Assembly (NCBI GenBank): GCA_961205875.1
Contig: OY540818.1
Location: forward strand, 852,001 to 916,000
Length of the DNA stretch: 64,000 nucleotides
Source: Sialis fuliginosa
Taxonomy: Eukaryota; Arthropoda; Insecta; Megaloptera; Sialidae
Direction of reading: 5' to 3'
The position numbers were made by a program, and so were the translations under genes. Positions 31,060 to 40,814 of the stretch are shown piece by piece; positions within the stretch are counted from its first letter, which is position 1; each line of letters begins with the position of its first letter. The notes below the pieces were generated by a model. That model was not told where the DNA came from and ran no database searches. It worked only from the letters and a program-made list of their open reading frames with translations.

Positions 31060-33960
31060 ATGAGTGCAAATTCGGGTTGGGAACTGGAATGTTTTGATGT
31101 AAAGCTGGAAAGTGCAACTGTGGGAGTACGGTGGAGGAAGTGGATAAGATCATTTGAACTGTTTTTAAAGACACAATCTAATATGACAGATGTAAAGAAA
31201 CAGGCGTTATTATTACATTTAGCCGGACCTGAAGTGCAAGACGTGTATTACGCATTAAATGTGCAGAAAGAAGATGAAAGTTATATTTCGACAAAGACAG
31301 TGTTAGAAAAACATTTTTCACCACAAATAAATGTACCATATGAACGTTATAATTTTCGTTGTTTGGCTCAGCAAGAAAATGAAACAATTGATCAATATGT
31401 GATTAGGTTGCAGCAACAAGCAGAAAATTGTGATTTTGGTGAACGAAAAGAAGAAATGATTCGAGACCAAATTATAGAAAAATGCAAGTCAAATGAACTG
31501 CGCAGAAATCTGCTGAAAGAAGGGACGGTTTTAACATTTCAACGAGCTACAGAGGTGGCAAGGTTATGGGAGATGTCACACAAACAAGCGGAAGCGATGA
31601 TGTTAAAGAGAGAAACGGAACAAGTGAACCGGATTCAAGGTCAAAAAGGGATAAAGAGGAGCAGGAACCAGGATCTTAAGAGCAAAGAAACGGAAATAAG
31701 GTGTTACAGGTGCAATCGCATAGGACATTTTGCAAAAGATAAGAGTTGCCCAGCTCGGAAAAGTATTTGCGAAAGATGCGAAAAGGAAGGGCATTTTAAA
31801 GTGGTATGCAAAACAAGAATGCCGGAAGCATCAGTGAGAAAGCAGAAAACTAAACAGAGAAGAATTAGACAAGTTGAGGGAGGAAATACAAGCAGTGAAG
31901 AGGACTCAGAGGAAGACCGATATATATTCAGCATTCGAGAAAGAGGAAACATTTTTAACATAGAAGAAGATGAGAAGATCGACGTTGTCCTAGGAGGGGT
32001 GAAGACTGAAATGATCATCGACTCTGGCGCAACGTGCAACGTAATTGATAAAGAGTGCTGGGAGAGTCTAAAGAAGAGCAAGATTCAGTGCAAGTCGTAT
32101 AAGACGAAAAAAATACTGTATCCGTATGGAAGTAATCGACCGTTGAAAATATTGGGGGCTTTTACCACAAAGGTGCAGCAGGTTAATAGAAAACCGGAAA
32201 TAAACGTAGAAGTGATTGTTTTGGACGGAAAAGGAGGAGCGTTGTTGGGAAAAAAGACTGCGATAGAGTTAGGGGTACTCAAAATGGGTTCAAGAATAGT
32301 AAAGTACATTGAACAAAAAGATTTTATTGAAGAATACAATGATATTTTCGAAGGAATTGGGAAATTGAAGAATTTTCAACTGAAAATACCAATCGATAAA
32401 TCAATTATACCAGTTGCTCAACCAGTTCGCAGGCAACCCTACAACATAAAAGAGGCTCAGCAGAAGATACTATCAAAATTGATTGAAGGAGATATTATCG
32501 AAAGGGTAGAAGGACCTACACCGTGGGTTTCCCCAGTACACATCGTTCCGAAGAATGATAAAGAATGGAGACTTTGTGTTGATATGAGGCGAGCAAACCA
32601 AGCAGTTCTTAGAGAACGATTTCCGATTCCGACGATAGAAGAACTATTACAAGATTTAAACGGATCAAAAATATTTTCAAAATTAGATTTGAAATGGGGA
32701 TACCATCAGGTTGAACTCGATGAAGACTCGCGGGAGATTACAACGTTCGTAACGGAAGGAGGATTATTTCGTTACAAAAGATTAATGTTTGGGATCAGTT
32801 GCGCACCAGAAATGTATCACCGAATTATGACACAAGTGTTACAAGGGTGTGAGGGTGTTGTAATATTTCTGGATGACATCATGATACACGGAAAAACTAG
32901 AGAAGAGCACGACACGAGACTACAAAATGTATTGAGGAGATTTCGGGAAAAGGGACTTACAATGAATAGGGATAAGTGTAAATTCCGGAAAACTAATATT
33001 GTGTTTTTAGGGCACCACATTTCTGAAGAGGGAATTAAACCATCAGAAACTAGCCAAGATACGATAAAAGAATTTAGAAAACCAGAAAATGCGGAAGAAG
33101 TCCGAAGTTTTCTAGGTCTAGTAAATTTTTCAGGACGGTTTATTCCGGATCTAGCAACAAAAAGTGAACCGTTACGGAAATTGACTAGGAAAAACACGGA
33201 ATTTAAATGGGGAAAGGCCCAAGATGAAGCATTTCAAGATTTGAAGAGGTGCATCGTAAAGCAAGGAGCTTTAGGGTTTTATGATAAACAAGCAGAGACA
33301 AAAGTAATTGCAGATGCAAGCCCAGTAGGACTTGGTGCTGTATTGGTTCAAATACAAAAAGAAGGACCACGAGCAATTCGATATGCAAGTAGAACATTGA
33401 GTGACGTTGAAAAGAGATACTCACAAACAGAAAAGGAAGCATTAGCTCTCGTGTGGGCGTGTGAAAAATTTCATTTATACCTTTACGGCAGGGATTTTGA
33501 ATTATATACAGATCATAAGCCACTGGAAATGATTTTTAAACCAAGATCGAAACCGTGTGCAAGAATAGAAAGATGGGTGTTAAGATTACAATCATATAAA
33601 TTTCAAGTAACGTATACGAATGGGAGATCCAATATTGCCGATCCATTATCTCGATTGCTAGATACAAAACGAATTACTAAAGAAGATAAATTTGAAGAAC
33701 AGATACAACAAGTTATTGAAGCTTCAGTACCAAAGTCGTGTACAATAAAGGAAATCGAAAGAGCTACCAAAGATGACCAAGAACTTCAAGAAGTAAGGAA
33801 ATGCATCGAGACAGCAGTTTGGTTACATAGTTTGAGGAAGTACGAACTCATAAAAGAAGAACTTAGCATTGTAAAAGGAATCGTTGTAAGAGGAACTAGA
33901 ATCGTCATACCAGACAGTCTACAACAAAAATACTGGAATTGGCACACGAAGGACATTTAG
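31060..33960 (+). CDS. Gypsy element 2 Gag-Pol (gag, protease, RT, RNase H)
   Basis: A 966-residue frame from ATG at 31060. The N-terminal part is gag (VGVRWRKWIRSFELFLKTQS). Two zinc knuckles lie near residues 215-250: C-x2-C-x4-H-x5-C and CERCEKEGHFKVVC. The protease has DSGA near residue 322. The RT runs from WVSPVHIVPKNDKEWRLCVD, with the catalytic box FLDD at 32866-32877 (residues 603-606) instead of the commoner YLDD. RNase H has ADASPVGLGAVLVQ and TDHKPLEM. The frame ends at 33960, a few codons into the next domain, because of a one-base change in the A run at 33926-33930; integrase continues in the next frame. Known function: capsid assembly and reverse transcription of the element RNA. 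Confidence 0.95.
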   Translation: MSANSGWELECFDVKLESATVGVRWRKWIRSFELFLKTQSNMTDVKKQALLLHLAGPEVQDVYYALNVQKEDESYISTKTVLEKHFSPQINVPYERYNFRCLAQQENETIDQYVIRLQQQAENCDFGERKEEMIRDQIIEKCKSNELRRNLLKEGTVLTFQRATEVARLWEMSHKQAEAMMLKRETEQVNRIQGQKGIKRSRNQDLKSKETEIRCYRCNRIGHFAKDKSCPARKSICERCEKEGHFKVVCKTRMPEASVRKQKTKQRRIRQVEGGNTSSEEDSEEDRYIFSIRERGNIFNIEEDEKIDVVLGGVKTEMIIDSGATCNVIDKECWESLKKSKIQCKSYKTKKILYPYGSNRPLKILGAFTTKVQQVNRKPEINVEVIVLDGKGGALLGKKTAIELGVLKMGSRIVKYIEQKDFIEEYNDIFEGIGKLKNFQLKIPIDKSIIPVAQPVRRQPYNIKEAQQKILSKLIEGDIIERVEGPTPWVSPVHIVPKNDKEWRLCVDMRRANQAVLRERFPIPTIEELLQDLNGSKIFSKLDLKWGYHQVELDEDSREITTFVTEGGLFRYKRLMFGISCAPEMYHRIMTQVLQGCEGVVIFLDDIMIHGKTREEHDTRLQNVLRRFREKGLTMNRDKCKFRKTNIVFLGHHISEEGIKPSETSQDTIKEFRKPENAEEVRSFLGLVNFSGRFIPDLATKSEPLRKLTRKNTEFKWGKAQDEAFQDLKRCIVKQGALGFYDKQAETKVIADASPVGLGAVLVQIQKEGPRAIRYASRTLSDVEKRYSQTEKEALALVWACEKFHLYLYGRDFELYTDHKPLEMIFKPRSKPCARIERWVLRLQSYKFQVTYTNGRSNIADPLSRLLDTKRITKEDKFEEQIQQVIEASVPKSCTIKEIERATKDDQELQEVRKCIETAVWLHSLRKYELIKEELSIVKGIVVRGTRIVIPDSLQQKYWNWHTKDI

Positions 33961-35054
33961 GGATAAGTGGAACGAAACAACGACTAAGATCAAAGGTTTG
34001 GTGGAAGACGATGGATAAAGACATTGAAAAATGGATAAGAACATGCCATGGGTGTCAAATCACCGCTTTTCCTGATCCTCCAGAACCTATGACAAGGTGT
34101 GATTTGCCAGAGAAACCATGGGAACAGGTTTCTATTGATTATTTAGGACCGTTACCATCAGGGAATTATTTATTAGTAATAATAGATTATTATAGCCGCT
34201 ACTACGAAGTGGAAATTACAAAGACTATGTCAGCTGGAGATCTGATATTTCGATTGAGAGTGATTTTTGCTCGTTTTGGAATTCCCGAAGTATTGATTAG
34301 TGATAATGGTGGGACATTTAGAGATGAAGGTTTAAAGGTATTTTTACAAGAATACGGAGTAAAACATCGATTTTCTACACCGTTCTGGCCACAAGCGAAT
34401 GGAGAAGTGGAAAGACAGAATAGATCAATTTTGAAAAGGCTCCGTATAGCTCAAGCAGAGGGACGACCGTGGAAGGAAGAACTTTATACATATTTATTAG
34501 CATATAGAGAAACACCACATACTACTACAGGGGTGGCACCAGCTAAATTAATGTTTGGGAGGAAGATACGATCAAAACTTCCAGAAATTAGTAGTACGGA
34601 GAGGGAATATTTAGACGAAGGAATGAGAGATAGAGACCGTGAAAAGAAAGAAGAAGGGAAGAGAGAGGCGGATACTCGTAGACAAGCTAAAGCGCGAAAT
34701 TTAGACCGAGGCGATTTAGTACTCGTAACTCAGAAAAAAGATAACAAATTGTCGACACCTTTTAATCCGATACCAATGAGAGTTGTAGAGAGAACTGGAA
34801 ATACTGTCAAGTTTGAGACACCAGAAGGGCAGCGATATATGAGGAATACAAAGTTCCTAAAACGTTTTGAGACGAGGGATACAACAGAGGAACAATCTTC
34901 CAGTTCGAGTCAGTCGACTACAGAGAAGAACGATACAGAGACAAGAGGAAATCAAGAGGAGAGTTTGGAAGTGGAGAAGCGAGAGCGCCGAACAACTACA
35001 AAACCAAGATGGATGAAAGATTTTATAATTGAAAAGAAAGATGCTTTAAAATAA
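33939..35054 (+). CDS. Gypsy element 2 integrase
   Basis: 371-residue frame overlapping the end of the gag-pol frame by 22 bases in another register. The nominal start is TTG, so this is not an independent gene but the separated 3' part of pol. The HHCC zinc-binding region starts at once (AHEGHLGISGTKQRL ... CHGCQ). The DDE core follows with D in WEQVSIDYLGPLP, D in VLISDNGGTF and E in ANGEVERQNRS. The C-terminal region is rich in E, R, K, T and S and has a GDLVLV patch. If the overlap is a true slippage site the protein would be made by frameshifting; a single lost A in a homopolymer is the simpler reading. Confidence 0.93.
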   Translation: MAHEGHLGISGTKQRLRSKVWWKTMDKDIEKWIRTCHGCQITAFPDPPEPMTRCDLPEKPWEQVSIDYLGPLPSGNYLLVIIDYYSRYYEVEITKTMSAGDLIFRLRVIFARFGIPEVLISDNGGTFRDEGLKVFLQEYGVKHRFSTPFWPQANGEVERQNRSILKRLRIAQAEGRPWKEELYTYLLAYRETPHTTTGVAPAKLMFGRKIRSKLPEISSTEREYLDEGMRDRDREKKEEGKREADTRRQAKARNLDRGDLVLVTQKKDNKLSTPFNPIPMRVVERTGNTVKFETPEGQRYMRNTKFLKRFETRDTTEEQSSSSSQSTTEKNDTETRGNQEESLEVEKRERRTTTKPRWMKDFIIEKKDALK

Positions 35055-35071
35055 ATTTGTATATTTAATGT

Positions 35072-35085
35072 AAAAAAGGAAGGGA
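35072..35085 (+). promoter_or_regulatory. Polypurine tract of Gypsy element 2
   Basis: aaaaaaggaaggga lies directly before the 3' LTR and would prime plus-strand synthesis. Confidence 0.8.
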
Positions 35086-35228
35086 TGTAGTATCTAAGGT
35101 GGTAACACTGACAGGGGAAGTTAGTAAATAAATGATGGCGCTAGCCGAGTTAAAGTAAGCGTGTGTGTTTCATTAAACATCATATTTATTAACCCAAATA
35201 CCTGGTTCCGGGAACAAAGTAGTTTACA
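35086..35228 (+). repeat. 3' LTR of Gypsy element 2
   Basis: Same length as the 5' LTR, with one visible base difference. Confidence 0.95.
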
Positions 35229-35233
35229 GCAAC

Positions 35234-35385
35234 TGACATCAAGTCCTTGGAAAAGGGAGAAAATTGTTCTGCAATAATCCGACACTAGCGACCATTTTTA
35301 CACCATGGTATCATTCGTGTTGGAGGTCGACTAGCAAATGCTAATGTTATTACTGGAAAAACGGAGAAACTGTGGTTTCTAGTCA
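35234..35385 (+). pseudogene. BEL/Pao pol fragment, part 3
   Basis: After Gypsy element 2 the BEL/Pao linker resumes. A frame change near 35270-35320 leads to the block RVGGRLANANVITGKTEK, the conserved region before BEL/Pao integrase. The fragment ends at the Penelope-like hairpin. No integrase core or LTR of this element was found in the window. Confidence 0.85.
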
Positions 35386-35429
35386 CTTAAACTAAAAATA
35401 TACACCTTAACCACAATAAAACAATGTCA

Positions 35430-35471
35430 CTCGACACGTGTTTCGACTTCACAAGAAGTCCTCATCAAGAG
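35430..35471 (-). ncRNA. Hammerhead-like ribozyme, minus-strand copy, core base changed
   Basis: Mirror of 35516-35557, in the same orientation as the Penelope frame. The core reads TTGATGA where the hammerhead consensus needs CUGANGA, so the first core base (C3) is lost and cleavage is unlikely. Confidence 0.6.
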
Positions 35472-35515
35472 CCTAACAGTTCCAGACTCTCAGACCTCAG
35501 TCTGGAACTGTTAGG

Positions 35516-35557
35516 CTCCTGATGAGGACTTCTTGTGAAGTCGAAACACGTGTCGAG
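35516..35557 (+). ncRNA. Hammerhead-like ribozyme, plus-strand copy
   Basis: In order: stem I strand CTC (35516-35518), core CTGATGA (35519-35525), one extra G, stem II GACTTC/GAAGTC with loop TTGT (35527-35542), core GAAA (35543-35546), a palindromic stem III CACGTG (35547-35552), and GTC ending at 35554 as the cleavage triplet, followed by GAG, which pairs with CTC. A short self-complementary stem III is what is known from Penelope-like and retrozyme hammerheads, which act as dimers. The extra G between core and stem II and the short stem I are departures from the ideal. Confidence 0.68.
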
Positions 35558-35591
35558 TGACATTGTTTTATTGTGGTTAAGGTGTATATTT

Positions 35592-35867
35592 TTAGTTTAA
35601 GCTAATGTTATTGTTTCTGTTCTGAAAAATATTAGTAGGGTCTTTATGGATTTTGAGATATGTTTCACCATCATCTAACAGTTCATACATTTTTTTATCA
35701 TAATCTATTTTATCAATCAATTTTTTATTTATTATTATTTTTTTATTAGTTTTATCTGCGCGAATAACTTTGATATTTTCATTATCCTTAAAAAATTTTT
35801 TTGCAATTGAAACATTCCTTAATAGAGTTTGATTATATTTACTATTCAAAAAGTTGTTGTTTTTCAT
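35592..35867 (-). pseudogene. Penelope-like reverse transcriptase, N-terminal fragment
   Basis: The 91-residue frame has IKVIRADKTNKKIIINKKLI and MYELLDDGETYLKIHKDPTN. These match the conserved start of Penelope RTs, where an ADK block is followed by a Y-x-x-M-x-x-LL-x-D segment and KDPT. The frame stops just inside the hairpin, so the RT palm, the catalytic YxDD and the GIY-YIG domain are missing. Confidence 0.8.
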
Positions 35868-35990
35868 GCTATCCTTGTACTGATTAACATTGTGGCGGAT
35901 TTATGCCGCACACAAGAAAAAAATTAAATTATATAAAATAATTTAAAAATAAAATAAAATCTTGATAAATAAATCTTGCTCGTCGTTGAT

Positions 35991-38111
35991 TAGCAATTTA
36001 TACATTTATGAATACTGGTGTATTGCAGCGTGCTGGGGCACCGAGTCTCTTGCTATTATTTTCTTTGTAAAACAAGAGGGCCCAGAGTCCTGGTACAAAA
36101 CAATGGGTAGGAGTTTAATTCGGTGTTACTCAAATTAATACAACGCAGTTTTCAACTATCTTATTTATTTATTCTCTTTTTTTTATAGACATATACTTGT
36201 GAAGACAGAACTCCAACGGTAAGTATACAATATATGAAATAAATAACTTTATATACAGTAATAATTAAAACTAACCTAATTAAAATGTGGTTTATTAACT
36301 CTTTCAGGGACTTCGCAGGACACAGCATGGGTTAAGGGATTCCCAGGGTGAAACAAGGAAGCCTGAAGCGTTAAAATTCCGAAGCAGAGTATTTTCTTTA
36401 GTGAATGTAATTTCCATGTATATTTCACATGAATAACGTGTAACCATGAGTGAATTAAAGTTTTTTCAAATGTTGCCTTTGTTTTTATTTCAGGTTACTT
36501 TACGAGTACGAATATTGCTTTACCTCACGGACGTTGTTTCTCTTTTTTGGGCGACCGTGCCCAATTACATACTATAGGGGATAATTCCCAATAAATGATA
36601 ATTTTTCTGACAACATATGGTGACGACGAAATTGGAATACCTTGCGTAAGATAGGTTGGGGTCATTTCGCCCTTGACCGACCAAAAAAAGAAAAGGTACC
36701 TATTACAACACCCCTCTTAGGGCAATAATGCTGTAAGGTATTTCCTAAAAAAAGGTGCCTTCAGGTGGCTGCCCACTAACATGCTACCTTACGTCTCATT
36801 TCCACCATTCTTTAGCCCAACTATGATCAGCGTATTTACCATATGGGATAACCTAGTATTAATTGAACAAGGCCTTTATCGAGGATAAACGTCGTTGTCG
36901 TCAACAGAAGAATATAGCTTGAACCTTTTTTGACGCTTGTACTCTAATACGAAGACTGTATTCGTGAGTATTTAGCGAGAGTTCAATTATACCTTACTAA
37001 CACGGCAAGGATGTATGATTTACGGGCTATTCAATCCTTTGACAAGACAATATTGTAATATATAATATATGTATATAAAATAACCAGAAATTTCTGATAG
37101 CAGAAGCAATTGTACACTATACATTTATATTGGTATGACTTTCACCACTTTCCTTTTGTTGAAGTAGACTCTTTTTGTATGATCCTTGGAATATTTTAAT
37201 ATTAGCTTAACAAAGCACATATCGAGGATGGCTGTAACCGCCGCTCGACAGTAGGAGATGGTTGGAACCTTTATAGACGCCTATACCCGTATGCGAAGGA
37301 TGCATTTAGGGTGTATTAAGCGAGGGTCCCGGTATCTCTTTACTATAACGACGATGGAGGATGATTCACTCTTCCTTCCATCCAATCGAAATGCAACTTC
37401 ATAACCTTTTATAATATATTTAAATGAACTCAAGGAAAAACATAATAATGATGCCACGAATTAGTGCTTCATTCATACGTAGCGCAGAAAACAACAACCA
37501 GGGGACATATTAATAATGTAAATTATCAATATCTATATACATATATTTTTACACAGGAAAATTTTGCCATAAATACCAGCACTAATGTCTGCTGATATTT
37601 TCTGGCGGGGTAAATAAACCAAAATAAATTTTTTATCAACAGAAGAAAGTTAATATTATTACGTCGCGTAGCGAATTTAAATTTTTTCTTGTCACACGTA
37701 GCTGGATTCTTGTTTTGGCTCACATAAACTTGTATAATATAGCTAATACCCGCGCACCCGAGGTCACAGGTAATTTTCAAGGCCGTCGTTTGAAAATAAT
37801 TTCTTGAACCGTTGGATTTCAAATATTCCCTTGTTGATAGAATTATTAAATACTCAGCTTACTTGAATTTATTTCTTCCTTGAAACGTAGTGACCAGATG
37901 TAACGATGTTTTTTTTAATAATTTCTTGATAACGTGGACGTCGAAAATAATAAATACGATATTAATTATACTTCTCAGTTGATGAATTAAACAAATGTAA
38001 TAATATAAAATGTTGATTCGTCGATTTACTACATTTTTCGGTGCCACGTGTTAACCAGCAGTGAGAACGACATATATGTACGATGTGTTCGCTTCGGCAG
38101 GCGCTACCGCT
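35991..38111. other. No gene; contains a diverged direct duplication
   Basis: No supported reading frame. 36876-37030 and 37219-37370 share atcgagga, gaacc(t)ttt...gacgc, tactc/acccg...cgaag and gcgag(a)g boxes in the same order, at roughly 60 percent by eye. This is a direct duplication with a spacing of about 343 bp. The part is less AT-rich than its surroundings. 36030-36110 (gcgtgctggggcaccgagtc) looks like the edge of another repeat. Confidence 0.55.
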
Positions 38112-40494
38112 CTGATCCAGGGGGGTGACAATCCGATGTTAAAAACCTAGTACGAAAATACGGTATCGCGACCTATCGATACCCGCAGTAACAGTGGCGT
38201 AGTAAGCATAATTGGCGCCCGGGGCACGATATCTTTTTGGCGCCCTCAAAAATAATTTTTAAAAAATAATAATATTTTTTTTCATAATTAATTTGAATTA
38301 AAATTGACGTGACTAAAAAAAAAAAAAAAAGGTAATTGAGTATTTAATTTCTCAAATCTTATTTATTAAATACATTCTACATTTTCACGACTAAAAAAAA
38401 AAAAGGTGTTCAGTTGCATATTCTAAAATTAAGTTTATGCGGTTCAAAACGTTTCAGAGCCTTTTGGCGCCCCTTTATAAGTAGCGCCCGGGGCATGATA
38501 ACCCCCCTTGCCCCCCCCTCGCTACGCCACTGCGCAGTAACTAACCCTTACAACGGCGGACATATACATAAGTAATTTTATTCAATTTTTTATTGAACAT
38601 AATTATTTTCACATATTTAAAACTTATAATTCGTTTATATTATAGAACATAATATAATATAAAAAATACAAGTTATAAATGCATGAAAACAACTATGTTA
38701 ATTTCGTCAAATAGATTTTAAATGAAACAATATTTTCAAATTTAGGTAGAATTTTTATTAACATAATACTATTATAAATACATTAACATTATATCTTATT
38801 AAATAGTTATATATGTATATTGATAAGATAGATAATCTGAATATTCGTCTGTACAAAAAGAGAAAAACTTACAATTAAGAGATCTCGTTAAGATGTATTA
38901 AAAATCCAGGAACTACCAAGAAGTTTATTACGCAAAGTTATTTGTTAGCAGCATTTTGATATAACGCATTATAGAAATAGCAATAAGAAATTGTTGAAAT
39001 ATTTTGCAATACTGACATTACATTTACCAGCAGGTGAACTGACTGAAGATCAGTTATCTACGACAGCATTTTCAATTAGCAAAGGAGCAGTAATATTACA
39101 AGTAACTTAGTTAGTAGTAGTAACTTAGCTACTGTAGGAAATCCAACAATTAAATGAAATTAGATGTAAAAAAAAGTTAAAATAATATAAAAAAATTGAA
39201 GGCATGGGTGCAAGAATCAGACAGTTCCATTTTTCTGATTTGTGCAAGAATCAAACAGCTCTAAACAATGGCCATAGAGATACAAACAAAAAGGAGCTGT
39301 ACTGGCGTCTCATACGGTGCAAGAAAATTTTTTTTTATCCATCCTAAAATTTTAAAAACTGAAGCTGTCTGTTTCTTGCACCAATGTCTGCAATTATCAA
39401 AATTGCTGATAACTACAATAATTTTGTAGATATATACATACTTATATTTTCTAATTCAATTACTTAAAACATTGTTAAGATACAATTTTGATAATAAACA
39501 TTTTAATGTACCTATGTATATATTTATAAGACTAAAATTTCAATACCATCTTTCGGTAAATCATAAATCCTGCTAATATCTTGTTCGATTTCTTTTCAAT
39601 CTTCAATTGTCTGCTGTTTTTTATTCAGTTTATAATTTCTCCTTTCTGTGAAACAAAAATTGATTTTTAATTTGTAATATACTTAAATTTTACCTAGGCA
39701 GTTGTATATTTAATTCTAATAAATTAATGAAATTAAAATAATTTGATTATATAAATACTGGCTGATAATGATATTTGAACTTAAAATGTTTACCATTGTA
39801 ATTTTGTGTTGTATTTTCCACGGTTATACGTAACTTCTCAGGTTGAGGACAATGTTAATGTAGATTCTTCGACATGCACTTCTGAATTTTTAATATTTCT
39901 TATCCATATCTCGTAACTGTGAGTTTTACTCTTCATTATACGATGAAGATGAATATTTGGATTATACGTCTATATTGCAATTTTCAACTACGTATTTTCT
40001 TGCAAAGCTCCATTTTCTATATGTAAGAAATTAAAGCACTTATTAACAGTAATTAATATTATAAATAAATAAATCAAGTTGTAGGTGTACTTACATTTCT
40101 CAAGTTCTCAATGTAATTATTAGTTTTTAACTACTTCTATTCAATAAAAATACTTAAATATAAAAATGCATTAACAGAATATGTAGACACATGGATTTGT
40201 ATAACTATTTTTTACTTTTTCTTGATATTCTAGTAGATATTAAATAATTTACACAAACTACGACATAAATATTTGCACTAAAATGACAAATAACAATTCT
40301 GTGTAACAATCATAGTTTATAACTTTTGAAGCTGATTGGTCGACGTCGTAACGTAATACACATGCGCTTGCGCACTAATATGATTTGAGTTTCAAACCCA
40401 TTTAAGTGCTCCTGTGGCGCCTCTTTCGATTCCCACAGTAACTAACTATAATAATTCGAAAAAATCCCATATGAATGACACCCCCCTGGTTCAG
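38112..40494. mobile_element. Probable 2.4 kb non-autonomous TIR element
   Basis: Ends ctgatccaggggggtg and, in mirror, ctgaaccaggggggtg (15 of 16). I could not confirm a target duplication. The phrase cga(t/t)(a/t)ccc(g/a)cagtaac occurs in direct orientation near both ends (38178 and 40429). No intact frame; a coding-like stretch near 39000-39110 (LHLPAGELTEDQLSTTAF) may be a decayed fragment. Confidence 0.6.
38192..38532. mobile_element. 341-bp hAT-like MITE
   Basis: Inverted ends cagtggcgtag/ctacgccactg, with an 8-bp target duplication cgcagtaa at 38184-38191 and 38533-38540. Subterminal ggcgcccggggca blocks are also mirrored. Non-coding. Confidence 0.92.
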
Positions 40495-40763
40495 GGCTCT
40501 ATTTTTAAAACGTCCACTTGCGTCCACTTGCCATTTTCTTTTTTGCTAATTAAAAACACTGGATATAAGTAAAGGGTTGTATTATACATCAAAATCATTC
40601 TCATTATAACGCCGATGTCGATAATCCCACTTGGACGCTAAAAAGTATCATATGAACTGAGTTATAAAGGTTTTCAATAAAGCGTCCGATATACGGACGC
40701 TACATATTTCAGGACGCTATATCTTATGCAATTGGGCAATATAACGACGCTGTATGGATAGCT

Positions 40764-40767
<4 letters not shown>

Positions 40768-40809
<42 letters not shown>
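40768..40809. repeat. (AT)n microsatellite
   Basis: About 21 AT units, directly before the first unit of the 38-bp array family. Confidence 0.97.
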
Positions 40810-40811
<2 letters not shown>

Positions 40812-40814
40812 ATG

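Larger units (their letters stand above)
30528..35228 (+). mobile_element. Gypsy element 2, nearly complete LTR retrotransposon
   Basis: 143-bp LTRs at 30528-30670 and 35086-35228, both starting tgtagtatctaagg and ending gtagtttaca (TG...CA). I see one difference between them (cctggtttcggg versus cctggttccggg), so the insertion is young. The 5-bp target duplication gcaac lies at 30523-30527 and 35229-35233. The site is inside the older BEL/Pao fragment. The order is LTR, primer-binding region, gag-protease-RT-RNase H frame, integrase frame, polypurine tract, LTR. No envelope frame is seen. Only one frame break was found in the coding part. Confidence 0.97.
35386..35990 (-). mobile_element. 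Penelope-like element remnant with inverted terminal hairpin
   Basis: An inverted repeat (35386-35488 against 35499-35601, 10-base loop) abuts the 3' end of a reading frame on the minus strand that resembles the N-terminal part of Penelope-type reverse transcriptases. Penelope-like elements are known for pseudo-LTRs, frequent 5' truncation with inversion, and hammerhead ribozymes in the pseudo-LTR; all three fit here. The 12-mer gctaatgttatt occurs at 35340-35351 in BEL/Pao and again at 35601-35612 at the inner side of the hairpin. The outer limit on the right is a guess. Confidence 0.8.

Noticed and set aside
30715-31174. Minus-strand frames over the leader of Gypsy element 2
   Set aside because: AT-rich leader on the opposite strand of an identified element; no conserved motif and mutually overlapping.
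33939-33960. Programmed frameshift between RNase H and integrase
   Set aside because: Possible, but a lost base in a five-A run explains it more simply, and the position is unusual for a Gypsy programmed shift.
40681-40699. Palindrome gcgtccgatatacggacgc as an operator
   Set aside because: It is one of several ggacgct repeats in this stretch with no gene nearby; noted only as a local dyad.
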